Below, in pieces: positions 31,040 through 40,288 of a stretch of 64,000 nt of DNA (position 1 is its first letter; every line of letters starts with the position of its first letter). Under the pieces are notes generated by a model. It searched no databases and had not been told where the DNA came from. It worked only from the letters and a program-made list of their open reading frames with translations. The position numbers were made by a program, and so were the translations under genes. The stretch is taken from assembly GCF_001442755.1 (NCBI RefSeq), contig NZ_CP006367.1:2170001-2234000 (forward strand), given 5' to 3'. The stretch is from Aureimonas sp. AU20 (lineage in GTDB: Bacteria; Pseudomonadota; Alphaproteobacteria; Rhizobiales; Rhizobiaceae).

Positions 31040-32368
31040 ATGCGCATGGGAAAGATGAACTGTTTCGTAGCGGCCGCGAGCTTGCTCGCGCTTGCCGGCA
31101 ATGCCAATGCGCAGCAGCCGACGACGCTGACGATCGGCACCGTCAACAACAATGACATGATCGTCATGCAGAGCCTGACGGGTGAATTCACCAAGGCTCA
31201 TCCGAACATTCAAGTGAACTGGGTGACGCTGGAGGAGAACGTCCTGCGTCAGCGCGTCACCACCGACATCGCGACCAATGGCGGCCAGTTCGACATCATG
31301 ACGATCGGCACCTACGAGGTTCCGATTTGGTCCAAGAAGGGCTGGCTCGCGCCGCTCGACGCGCTCGGAACCGACTACGACGCCGACGACCTGCTGCCGC
31401 CGATCCGCGCGGCGCTCTCGACGGACGGCAAGCTCTTTGCGGCGCCGTTCTACGCCGAGAGCGTGATGACGATGTATCGCAAGGACTTGCTCGACAAGGC
31501 CGGCCTCAAGATGCCGGAGAAGCCGACCTGGAGCTTCATCGCCGAGGCGGCGGAGAAGATGACCGACAAGTCGGCCGGCGTGTATGGCATCTGCCTGCGC
31601 GGCAAGGCCGGCTGGGGCGAGAACATGGCCTTCCTCGGCAACATGGCCCGCTCCTTCGGCGCCAACTATTTCGACGCGACCTGGAAGCCGCAGTTTGAGA
31701 GCGAAGGCTGGAAGAAGGCCGTCGCCCTCTATGTCGACCTGATGACGAAGTACGGACCTCCGGGCGCCGCTTCCAACGGCTTCAACGAGACGCTGTCGCT
31801 CTTCGGCCAGGGCAAGTGCGGCATGTGGATGGATGCCACCGTCGCGGCGTCCTTCGTCACCGACCCGAAGCAGAGCCAGGTGCCGGATAAGGTCGGCTTC
31901 GCCCCGGCGCCTTGCGGCATCGACAACTGCCCGAACGACGGCGCGAACTGGCTCTGGGCCTGGTCGCTCGGCATTCCGGCTTCCTCTCAGAAGAAGGAAG
32001 CGGCCGAGACCTTCGTGTCCTGGGCGACTTCCAAGGCCTATCTCGACCTCGTCGCGAAGGAGAAGGGCCTCGCCAACGTTCCTCCGGGCACGCGTCAGTC
32101 GCTTTACAAGAACGCCGACTACCTGAAGGCCGCGCCTTTCGCGCAGCAGACGCTGAACTCCATCAATAAGGCCGATCCGTCCATGGGCGAGAACAAGCCT
32201 TATGTCGGTCTCCAGTTCGCCGCCATTCCTGAATTCCAGGGTCTCGGTACGGCTGTCGGCCAGCAGATGGCGTCCGCCCTGTCGGGCTCGACGACGGTCG
32301 ATCAGGCGCTCGCCGCCGCGCAGGCGCAGGCCACGCGCGAGATGACACGCGCCGGCTACATCAAGTAA
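31040..32368 (+). CDS. smoE: Polyol (sorbitol/mannitol-type) ABC transporter substrate-binding protein
   Basis: A 442-residue periplasmic sugar-binding protein (SBP_bac_1 family). A signal peptide ends at about residue 24 (GNANA-QQPTTL). The sequence resembles the SmoE/MtlE type: TIGTVNNNDMIVMQSLTGEF, QFDIMTIGTYEVPIWSKKGW and a paired-cysteine loop PCGIDNCPNDGANW. GGAGGAAA precedes the ATG. Substrate specificity (sorbitol, mannitol or another polyol) cannot be fixed from sequence. It leads a four-gene ABC operon and is followed by a strong hairpin. Confidence 0.85.
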   Translation: MRMGKMNCFVAAASLLALAGNANAQQPTTLTIGTVNNNDMIVMQSLTGEFTKAHPNIQVNWVTLEENVLRQRVTTDIATNGGQFDIMTIGTYEVPIWSKKGWLAPLDALGTDYDADDLLPPIRAALSTDGKLFAAPFYAESVMTMYRKDLLDKAGLKMPEKPTWSFIAEAAEKMTDKSAGVYGICLRGKAGWGENMAFLGNMARSFGANYFDATWKPQFESEGWKKAVALYVDLMTKYGPPGAASNGFNETLSLFGQGKCGMWMDATVAASFVTDPKQSQVPDKVGFAPAPCGIDNCPNDGANWLWAWSLGIPASSQKKEAAETFVSWATSKAYLDLVAKEKGLANVPPGTRQSLYKNADYLKAAPFAQQTLNSINKADPSMGENKPYVGLQFAAIPEFQGLGTAVGQQMASALSGSTTVDQALAAAQAQATREMTRAGYIK

Positions 32369-32380
32369 GCTCCGAATCTA

Positions 32381-32411
32381 TCCTCCGGCCGGCCCTGTGC
32401 CGGCCGGAGGA
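32381..32411 (+). terminator. Intercistronic hairpin between smoE and smoF
   Basis: A 13-base-pair perfect stem, TCCTCCGGCCGGC (32381-32393) and GCCGGCCGGAGGA (32399-32411), has a five-base loop. It starts 12 bases after the smoE stop, inside the operon, and only a short TT follows. It probably protects the smoE message or causes partial termination. Confidence 0.7.
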
Positions 32412-32551
32412 TTCATATGTCGTCGTCGGATGATCGGGAGACATTTGCCGGCCTGAGACCTGTTCGGCCGGCGCACGCGTGGCGCCGAGATCGCGCGCTA
32501 TCCATCACCAGCCCGCACGGAAGAAGGCGGGCGCTTCGCCCGGGGGGAACT

Positions 32552-33415
32552 ATGGCGACAACGCATACCAAATCGGTCGCGCGCTGGATGATGGCGCCTT
32601 CGGTGGTCGCACTGTTCATCTGGATGATCGTGCCGCTCGCCCTGACGCTCTACTTCTCGACCCTGCGATACACCTATTACGACCCGATTACGCCCTTCGT
32701 CGGCATCGAGAACTACACCTACTTCCTGTCCGATCCGCGCTTCATCAGCGCCTTCCAGAACACGCTGATCCTCGTCGCCGGGGTGCTCGCGATCACCATG
32801 ATCGGCGGTGTTCTCATCGCGCTCCTTCTCGATCAGGCCTTTTACGGCCAGACGGTCGTGCGGCTTCTCGTGCTCGCCCCGTTCTTCGTCATGCCGACAG
32901 TCGCCGCGCTGGTCTGGAAGAACATGATCATGAACCCGGTGAATGGTGTGATCGCCTGGGCGCTGACCACCGTCGGGTTGCAGCCGATCAACTGGCTGAC
33001 CGATCATCCGCTCCTGTCGATCATCATCATCGTCGCCTGGCAGTGGCTGCCCTTCGCCACGCTCATCCTCCTGACCGCGCTTCAGTCTCTCTCCGAAGAG
33101 CAGAAGGAAGCGGCCGAGATGGACGGTGCCGGCCCGATCTCCTCCTTCTTCTACATCACGCTGCCGCACATGAAGCGCGCCATCACCGTGGTGATCCTGA
33201 TCCAGACGATCTTCCTTCTATCCATCTACGCCGAGATCTTCGTCACCACCGGCGGCGGCGAGGCGTCCTCGAACCTGCCCTTCCTGATCGCCTCGATTAT
33301 CTCGCTGGAAGGGGATGTCGGAACGGCATCGGCTGGTGCCATCGTCGCGGTCGTCCTCGCCAATATCGTGTCGATCTTCCTCGTCCGCCTCGTTGGCAAG
33401 AATCTGGAGGCCTGA
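32552..33415 (+). CDS. smoF: Polyol ABC transporter permease, SmoF type
   Basis: A 287-residue permease with six predicted helices and the EAA loop EEQKEAAEMDGAGPISSF near residue 185. The start at 32552 (MATTHTK) is taken because GGGGGGAAC lies directly upstream. The in-frame ATG at 32417 would add 45 Arg-rich residues. It is homologous to MalF-type subunits of the CUT1 family. It is followed after three bases by its partner permease. Confidence 0.87.
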   Translation: MATTHTKSVARWMMAPSVVALFIWMIVPLALTLYFSTLRYTYYDPITPFVGIENYTYFLSDPRFISAFQNTLILVAGVLAITMIGGVLIALLLDQAFYGQTVVRLLVLAPFFVMPTVAALVWKNMIMNPVNGVIAWALTTVGLQPINWLTDHPLLSIIIIVAWQWLPFATLILLTALQSLSEEQKEAAEMDGAGPISSFFYITLPHMKRAITVVILIQTIFLLSIYAEIFVTTGGGEASSNLPFLIASIISLEGDVGTASAGAIVAVVLANIVSIFLVRLVGKNLEA

Positions 33416-33418
33416 TCC

Positions 33419-34249
33419 ATGGCGCGCGCTGTTTCCAACCGTCGGAAGATCCTCACGACCGTGGTCGCCTGGGTCGTCGGATTCCTGATCTTCTTCCCGA
33501 TCCTGTGGACGATCCTGACCTCGTTCAAGCCCGAGATTGAGGCGATCGCCATTCCGCCGAAGTTCCTGTTCTTCAACTGGACGACGGAGAACTACGCGGC
33601 CATTCAGGAGCAGAGAAACTACTTCTCCTTCCTGATGAACTCGATCTACCTCTCGCTCGGCTCGACCTTCCTCGGCCTCGTCTTCGCGATCCCGGCGGCC
33701 TGGGCCATGGCCTTCTCGCCGACCAAGCGCACCAAGGACGTGCTCTTGTGGATGCTGTCGACCAAGATGATGCCGGCCGTGGGCGCGCTCGTGCCGATCA
33801 CCATCCTGTTCCGCACCCTCGGCCTGCTCGACAGCCGGCTCGGTCTGATCGTCGTCCTAACGCTGATCAATCTGCCGATCGTGGTCTGGATGCTCTACAC
33901 ATACTTCAAAGAGATCCCCGGCGAAATTCTGGAGGCGGCGCGCATGGACGGCGCCAACCTACGCCAGGAGTTGTTCCGCGTCCTGGCGCCGATGGCGGTG
34001 CCGGGCATCGCCTCGACCATTCTGCTGAACGTCATCCTGGCCTGGAACGAGGCGTTCTGGACGCTGCTGCTCACCACCACGAACGCCGCGCCGCTCAGCG
34101 CCTTCATCGCATCCTTCTCCAGCCCACAGGGGAATTTTTACGCCAAGCTTTCGGCGGCCTCGACGCTTGCAATCGCGCCCATTCTCATCATCGGATGGTT
34201 CTCGCAGAAGCAGCTCGTGCGTGGCCTGACCTTCGGCGCCGTCAAGTAA
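33419..34249 (+). CDS. smoG: Polyol ABC transporter permease, SmoG type
   Basis: A 276-residue MalG-type permease with six helices and the EAA loop [20 protein letters not shown] near residue 165. The N-terminus [23 protein letters not shown] is typical of CUT1 inner-membrane subunits. It begins three bases after smoF, and smoK follows after 13 bases. Confidence 0.88.
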   Translation: MARAVSNRRKILTTVVAWVVGFLIFFPILWTILTSFKPEIEAIAIPPKFLFFNWTTENYAAIQEQRNYFSFLMNSIYLSLGSTFLGLVFAIPAAWAMAFSPTKRTKDVLLWMLSTKMMPAVGALVPITILFRTLGLLDSRLGLIVVLTLINLPIVVWMLYTYFKEIPGEILEAARMDGANLRQELFRVLAPMAVPGIASTILLNVILAWNEAFWTLLLTTTNAAPLSAFIASFSSPQGNFYAKLSAASTLAIAPILIIGWFSQKQLVRGLTFGAVK

Positions 34250-34262
34250 GGGAGTAGACGAC

Positions 34263-35267
<1,005 letters not shown>

Positions 35268-35334
35268 ACGGGGCGCATGATACGCCCGGACGAGTGGACG
35301 GGCTTGGACTTCGCAGAGATGATTCGGAGTTGAT

Positions 35335-35360
35335 AGGGCGGCAGCGATGCCGCCTTACTT
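35335..35360 (+). terminator. Terminator after the polyol operon
   Basis: GGCGGCA (35337-35343) and TGCCGCC (35348-35354) pair around a GCGA (GNRA) tetraloop. Two more pairs (one G-T) extend the stem, and TTACTT follows. It lies 70 bases past the smoK stop. Confidence 0.6.
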
Positions 35361-35508
35361 CATTTCCGAGGCGGGGTTCGGTCCGGCAAACGCGCCGCAG
35401 GGCGACGCCGTACCGCGCTCGGAGAAGGGTCGGACCGATGGTCACGGACAATCCATTGACGTTCTCGCTCCGGTGACATAGTCGGCCGCAAGCAGGAGAG
35501 GGACGACC

Positions 35509-36612
35509 ATGGCCAACAGGCAGGATCGACGTTACGCGGCCAAGCTGGCGCGGCAGGCGGCGAAGGGGGATCGTTCACCCGCCGCCAAGGCTCTTCTCAA
35601 GGCGGCGGCCGATTTCATGGCGGACCAGCCCATCGAGATCGATTTCTCGATGGAGGATATGGATCGGGCCTGGGATCGTCTGAAGCCTGTGCTCTGGGAT
35701 CAGCTCGAAGAGGATTTTCCGCTTTTCCGACGCGCGCTGTTCGACGACTCGGCATCGCTTCAGGTGACGGCGACTTCGGCGGAGGGCGAGGAGATCGCTC
35801 TCGACATTCAGACGGTTCTGTTCCCGGTCGTCGGAAAGCGCGCGACGCTTGAGGCCTTCGCCGCCGACCAGGCGAAGCTTGACGAACTCGCCCGATCCTT
35901 GCGCGAGTCCGGCGTCGTGCCGGAGCGCTCGTCCGTCGCGATCATGCCGTCCGTCATCGCAGCCTTCTCCGCTGATCTCGATCTGTCGGGTCCGGATCTC
36001 GTCCATATGCTGACGAAGTCTCTCGCCGAAACCCTGCTCACGCCGGACGGCGCGGACGGAGCGCTGACATTCGAGGAAAAGGCCGACATGGTTCTCGAAT
36101 GGATGCCCTCGCTGATGCCGGAAACGGACGGCGAAGAGGAGGTGTCGGGTTTCCTCGTCGGCGTCGTGGCGGTGGAGATCGACACTACGGAATTGTCGGA
36201 GGACGAGCTCGAAGCGCAGGACCTCTCCCTTGCGGCCGCCGGACAGTCCTGGGCCGACACCTATGCTTCTGATCTTCCGTTCCGCTTGGGCGGGTTGTCG
36301 CTCTGGTCCGATGCCGGCGTCGCGAGCGCCTGGCACAAGGTAGCCTGCGACATCGACGCGGAGATCGAGCGCCGTGGGTTGCCACGCGAGATCGCCGAGG
36401 TCCACGCTTATCTCGAAGGTGGGGTTGAGGAGTCACTCCTCGCTGTGCGGTGCGGCGTGAGCATGCTGGGTCCGTTCAGGGTGTCGAACAGGCTCGTCTT
36501 TACGGATGTGGATGGTTTCGCGGCCGAGGCGGAAAGCCTCGGAGGCGAGCTCATCGAGTACGAGCGCGCCGAACCATTGCTGAAACTGATTGCGGCAACG
36601 GGGGCCCGGTAG
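35509..36612 (+). CDS. Hypothetical cytoplasmic protein
   Basis: A 367-residue protein with no recognised family. The N-terminus is basic (NRQDRRYAAKLARQAAKG), and the rest is acidic with no signal peptide or membrane helix. The repeated VVAVEID, EDELEAQ and long helical stretches suggest an alpha/beta soluble protein. Composition and codon use look like the surrounding genes, so it is probably real. It stands alone between the polyol operon and a convergent aldo/keto reductase. No function can be given. Confidence 0.7.
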   Translation: MANRQDRRYAAKLARQAAKGDRSPAAKALLKAAADFMADQPIEIDFSMEDMDRAWDRLKPVLWDQLEEDFPLFRRALFDDSASLQVTATSAEGEEIALDIQTVLFPVVGKRATLEAFAADQAKLDELARSLRESGVVPERSSVAIMPSVIAAFSADLDLSGPDLVHMLTKSLAETLLTPDGADGALTFEEKADMVLEWMPSLMPETDGEEEVSGFLVGVVAVEIDTTELSEDELEAQDLSLAAAGQSWADTYASDLPFRLGGLSLWSDAGVASAWHKVACDIDAEIERRGLPREIAEVHAYLEGGVEESLLAVRCGVSMLGPFRVSNRLVFTDVDGFAAEAESLGGELIEYERAEPLLKLIAATGAR

Positions 36613-36685
36613 AGGAAAACCAGAGCGCGATCTTGTCCGTCGATCCTCGTACGGCCTTTTTGGATCGACATTGTTCTCAGCGAAC

Positions 36686-36723
36686 GGCGTGGGGGGCAGG
36701 CGAGAGACCTCGCCCCCCACGCC
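36686..36723. terminator. Hairpin between convergent genes
   Basis: GGCGTGGGGGGC (36686-36697) and GCCCCCCACGCC (36712-36723) form a 12-base-pair GC-rich stem with a 14-base loop. It separates the convergent stops at 36612 and 36740. No T-run is present on either strand. Confidence 0.6.
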
Positions 36724-36739
36724 GAGACAAGCTTCCGGT

Positions 36740-37570
36740 TCAGAACTTCGCAGTCATAGGATCGGAACCGATGCGGCCGTCGCTTGCGTCCAGCGCGGCG
36801 ATGGCCGACAGGTCATCCGCATTGAGCCGGAAGTCGAACACATCGAGATTTTCGGCGATGCGGCTCGGCGTCACCGATTTCGGGATGACCACGAGCCCAT
36901 TGTCGATGTGCCAGCGAATGATGATTTGTGCAGGCGTCTTGCCGTGCCGCTGCGCGATTTTCGCGATCGTGCCGTCCGAGAGCAGCTGGCCTTGGCCGAG
37001 CGGACTCCAGGACTGGGTGGCGATGCCGCGCGCCGCATGGGCCTCGCGCAAGGCGCGCTGCTGAAAGCGCGGGTGAAGCTCGATCTGGTTCAGAACGGGC
37101 GCAACGCCGGTTTCGCCGATCAGCCTGTCGAGATGCTCGGCCGTGAAGTTGGAAACGCCGATGGATTTCGCCCGGCCTTCCTCCCTCAGGCGAATGAACG
37201 CCTTCCATGTGTCCACGAAGAGACCGCGCGCGGGCGAGGGCCAGTGGATGAGGTAGAGATCGACATGATCGGTGCCGAGCCGTGTCAGACTTTCCTCGAA
37301 GGCACGCAGCGTGCTGTCGAACCCCTGGTTCTCGTTCCAGAGCTTGGTGGTGAGGAAGACGTCGTCCCGCGTAACCGATCCCTTGCGTAGACCCGCGCCG
37401 ACGCCGCGCTCGTTCTCGTAGATCGCGGCCGTGTCCACATGGCGATAGCCAACATTCAGGGCCTCGGCCACCGCACCCGTGGCCGTGTCGTCCGGCACCT
37501 GCCACACGCCGAGGCCGACCTGCGGGATGGCCCGGCCATCGTTCAGGGGGATCGAGGTCTGTTCGCTCAT
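36740..37570 (-). CDS. Aldo/keto reductase
   Basis: A 276-residue NADPH-dependent reductase of the 2,5-diketo-D-gluconate reductase type. Motifs are GYRHVDTAAIYENERGVG (catalytic Asp and Tyr) near residue 45, LWNENQGFD with the active-site Lys, and DLYLIHWPSP with the catalytic His. The late IPKSVTPSRIAEN binds the NADPH phosphate. It reduces aldehydes or keto sugars, but the substrate is not predictable. It is a single gene on the minus strand. Confidence 0.9.
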   Translation of the reverse strand: MSEQTSIPLNDGRAIPQVGLGVWQVPDDTATGAVAEALNVGYRHVDTAAIYENERGVGAGLRKGSVTRDDVFLTTKLWNENQGFDSTLRAFEESLTRLGTDHVDLYLIHWPSPARGLFVDTWKAFIRLREEGRAKSIGVSNFTAEHLDRLIGETGVAPVLNQIELHPRFQQRALREAHAARGIATQSWSPLGQGQLLSDGTIAKIAQRHGKTPAQIIIRWHIDNGLVVIPKSVTPSRIAENLDVFDFRLNADDLSAIAALDASDGRIGSDPMTAKF

Positions 37571-37702
37571 CGCATCGTCTCCAGTCGATCTGCTCGCTTT
37601 TTGCCTAGAATTGGTTAGGCGAACTTACGGCAGCTTCCGAGGCAGACAGTTCGGGCGGAACGGGGAAAAGTCGAGAGGGTCGGCTTGGCCTACCGGTCGA
37701 TC

Positions 37703-38332
37703 TCAGGCGAGTTCGGCCGACCGGACGATGTGAAGACCGGGGCTGGCGGCGAGGGCCGCGTCTAGAAGCCGGCTGGCGATGCGCTCGGCCGGATTGATGC
37801 GCCAAGCCCTGGGTAGGATCGACCCGGCCGCGCCGGCGAGCGTAAGCGCGATGCGCTCCATCGCGCGATGCTCGGACCGCTCGCCGCCGATGAGCCCCGG
37901 CCGTAGGATCGTCGCGAACGAAAAGCCCAGTTCCTTCACCGCCTGTTCGGTCTCGCCCTTGACCCTTGGATAGAGAAAAGGCGAGCCGGCATTGGCGCCC
38001 GCTGCCGAAACGAGCGCAAGGGTCGGCGTGCCGTGCACACGTGCCAGCCGCAGCGCTCCGAGGGTGAGGTCGTGGTCGACATGCCGGGAAGCCGCTGCCG
38101 AACCCGCCTTTCGCCGCGTCGTTCCGAGCGCTGAGATCGCGGCGTCGGCTGCCCACCATTCCGCATGCTCGGGCAGGTTCTCGAAGTCGATTGGCATCAC
38201 GCGCAGTTTCCCCTGCGCGGGAATGGCGCGGCGCACGGGAGCGATGACTTCGGTAACACGCGGATCGCGCAGCGCCTGCGTGAGAACCTCAGCGCCGACC
38301 AGACCCGTGGCGCCCAGCAAGAGAAGCCTCAT
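37703..38332 (-). CDS. NAD(P)-binding Rossmann-fold protein (HTATIP2/YwnB-like)
   Basis: A 209-residue short-chain-like protein beginning MRLLLLGATGLVGAEV, with the nucleotide-binding GATGLVG motif at residues 7-13, SALGTTRRKAGS near 70 and the YPRVKGETEQAV helix with a catalytic-type Tyr-x-x-x-Lys near 120. The start at 38332 is chosen because it begins the Rossmann fold and has GGGGA upstream. The much longer open frame to 39112 lies antisense to the oxidoreductase gene. Related proteins are annotated as NAD(P)H-binding or oxidoreductases of unknown substrate. Confidence 0.85.
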   Translation of the reverse strand: MRLLLLGATGLVGAEVLTQALRDPRVTEVIAPVRRAIPAQGKLRVMPIDFENLPEHAEWWAADAAISALGTTRRKAGSAAASRHVDHDLTLGALRLARVHGTPTLALVSAAGANAGSPFLYPRVKGETEQAVKELGFSFATILRPGLIGGERSEHRAMERIALTLAGAAGSILPRAWRINPAERIASRLLDAALAASPGLHIVRSAELA

Positions 38333-38464
38333 TCCCCGTCTCTCCATCATCCAATTCCAACCCATCCCAGAGGGCGCCAAGCGATCCCTCGGGAACAATC
38401 GGGCGGTTGCATCTCTTGGCCTTTCATCACGAGGCGAGCCTCGTTTCTCAGCACGGAAGAGAGA

Positions 38465-39580
38465 ATGTTCGGAAGTCATAAGAAGGTCCGTTACGCCGTC
38501 GTCGCGGGCGGCCAGATCTCGCAGCAGGCGTTCATGCCCGGCATCGCCCGCACCAGCAATTCGGAACTGACGGCTCTGGTCACGGGCGATCCGGTGAAGG
38601 CCGACAAGCTGGCCAAGCTCTACGGCATCAAGGCCTGGAGCTACGAACAGTATGGCGAACTGCTCGCCTCGGGCGAGGTGGACGCGGTTTATGTCGCGAC
38701 GCCGAATTTCCTGCATCTCGCCTATGCCGTCCCGGCGCTCGAAGCCGGCGTCCACGTTCTTTTGGAAAAGCCCATGGCCGCCAGCGTCGAGGAGGCCGAG
38801 GCCATCCTCGCGGCGCAGCGGAAGGGCGGCGCCAAGCTGATGATCGCCTATCGCCTTCATCACGAGCCGGGAACGGTGGAGATGATCACCCGCGCCCGCA
38901 AGGGCGAGTTCGGCGAGTTGCGCAGCTTCGTTTCGACTTTCACCCAGAACATCCGCGAGGAGAATTCGCGCGGCCACAACGGCTATTGGTGCGGCCCGGT
39001 GCCAGACATGGGGACCTATCCCTTGAACGCCGTGCGCAACCTGTTCGGTCTGGAGCCGATCGCGGTGCATGCCGTCGGGACCAAGACGCCCAGCCGCGGT
39101 TTCAACTTTCACGATACGGTGGCGGTGACGCTACTTTTCCCCGGCGATCGCGTCGGGCAGTTCACGGTGAGCTACGCAACCGCGCCCTCGGAATCCTTCG
39201 ACCTCGTCGGCCGCACGGCGAGCATCCATGCCTCGCCCTGCTTCATGTTCGGTCCGAGCACCGGCATCGCCTATGTCGAGAAAACCGACGCTGGCGAGAC
39301 GAAACATAAGTTCGATCCGGTCGAGCAGTTCGGAAACGAAACCGAATATTTCTCCGAATGCATCCTGAACGACCGCCGGCCGGAAGCCGACGGCGAGGAG
39401 GGCCTCCTCGACATGCGCGTCCTCGCCGCCGTCGAACGCTCCCTGGAGACAGGCGAGACGGTGACGCTCCAGCCAAGGACGCGCGATCGCCATGTCGAGC
39501 CGGACCAGGCGCTCAAGCTGAAGCCGGCCAAGGCACCGAGCGAGGACGAAATGATCAACATCATTCCGCAGTCGGCCTAG
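38465..39580 (+). CDS. Gfo/Idh/MocA family oxidoreductase
   Basis: A 371-residue NAD(P)-dependent dehydrogenase. The N-terminal Rossmann domain (VRYAVVAGGQISQQAF) is followed by the EKPMAASVEEAE motif near residue 100 and a C-terminal substrate domain with RLHHEPGTVE and PDMGTYPLNAVR. It resembles glucose-fructose oxidoreductase-like and sugar dehydrogenase members. It is divergent from the Rossmann-fold gene with 132 bases between starts. The substrate is unknown, probably a sugar or inositol derivative. Confidence 0.87.
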   Translation: MFGSHKKVRYAVVAGGQISQQAFMPGIARTSNSELTALVTGDPVKADKLAKLYGIKAWSYEQYGELLASGEVDAVYVATPNFLHLAYAVPALEAGVHVLLEKPMAASVEEAEAILAAQRKGGAKLMIAYRLHHEPGTVEMITRARKGEFGELRSFVSTFTQNIREENSRGHNGYWCGPVPDMGTYPLNAVRNLFGLEPIAVHAVGTKTPSRGFNFHDTVAVTLLFPGDRVGQFTVSYATAPSESFDLVGRTASIHASPCFMFGPSTGIAYVEKTDAGETKHKFDPVEQFGNETEYFSECILNDRRPEADGEEGLLDMRVLAAVERSLETGETVTLQPRTRDRHVEPDQALKLKPAKAPSEDEMINIIPQSA

Positions 39581-39647
39581 GCAAGTTTTGAACAGGCGGC
39601 GCGCGCGGGGTGTTTCGTCGCCGCCCGTTCGCTGCCTGAAGCGCGCC

Positions 39648-40106
39648 TCAAACCGGAACGTAGGTCGAGGCTTTGACGCGCTTCAGGGTGAAACTCGTGC
39701 TGATGGAGCGCACGTTCGGCAGTTCCGTCAGCGCGTTCTTCACGGTCGCCTCGTAGTCGCGAACGCTGCGCGACACGACCTGGAGGAGATAGTCGTGCTC
39801 GCCGCTCAGCGAATAGCATTGGAGGATCTCGGGCACGTCGGCGACGGCCTTCTCGAACTCCTGCAGGCGCTCGCGTCTATGCTCGACTATCCTGACGAAA
39901 CAGAACACCACGATATCGAAGCCCACCGCTTCGGGGTCCACGAGATATCGCTTCTCGCTGAGGATGCCGGCGTCCTGGAGCCTTTGGAGCCGGCGCCAAC
40001 AGGGCGTATGGCTGAGCCCGGTCTGCTCGCCGAGCTCGCGCATGGTCAGATCGGGCTTCTGCTGGATGACCTGGAGTATGCGCCGGTCCGCGTCGTCGAT
40101 CTCCAT
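39648..40106 (-). CDS. Lrp/AsnC family transcriptional regulator
   Basis: A 152-residue regulator. The N-terminal helix-turn-helix (about 3-55, DADRRILQVIQQKPDLTMRE and THTPCWRRLQRL-like segment) is followed by the RAM ligand-binding domain (about 70-145) with the GEHDYLLQV signature. The start at 40106 (MEIDDADRR) begins the standard Lrp fold. It is transcribed divergently from the leucine-catabolism operon at 40289, making it the obvious candidate regulator, perhaps responding to leucine or another amino acid. Confidence 0.9.
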   Translation of the reverse strand: MEIDDADRRILQVIQQKPDLTMRELGEQTGLSHTPCWRRLQRLQDAGILSEKRYLVDPEAVGFDIVVFCFVRIVEHRRERLQEFEKAVADVPEILQCYSLSGEHDYLLQVVSRSVRDYEATVKNALTELPNVRSISTSFTLKRVKASTYVPV

Positions 40107-40288
40107 CGGCGGGGCCTCCCGTCCCCTCGGATCACAGCCTGTCACCTCTGGCGGGCGCTCGGGAGGATGCGGTCCTCGAAGAACGTATCATTCTGGGACA
40201 GAATCGCGAAATGAGTTTGAAACGGCTCTAAAAGAGGGACCGTGGCCTCTTCGGATCGTGCCAACGTCATGATGCTGGGAGGCACGTC

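Noticed and set aside
30720-31058. Small ORFs in the gap before smoE (also 30761-30976).
   Set aside because: The composition is not protein-like, there is no ribosome-binding site, and the longer one overlaps the smoE signal peptide.
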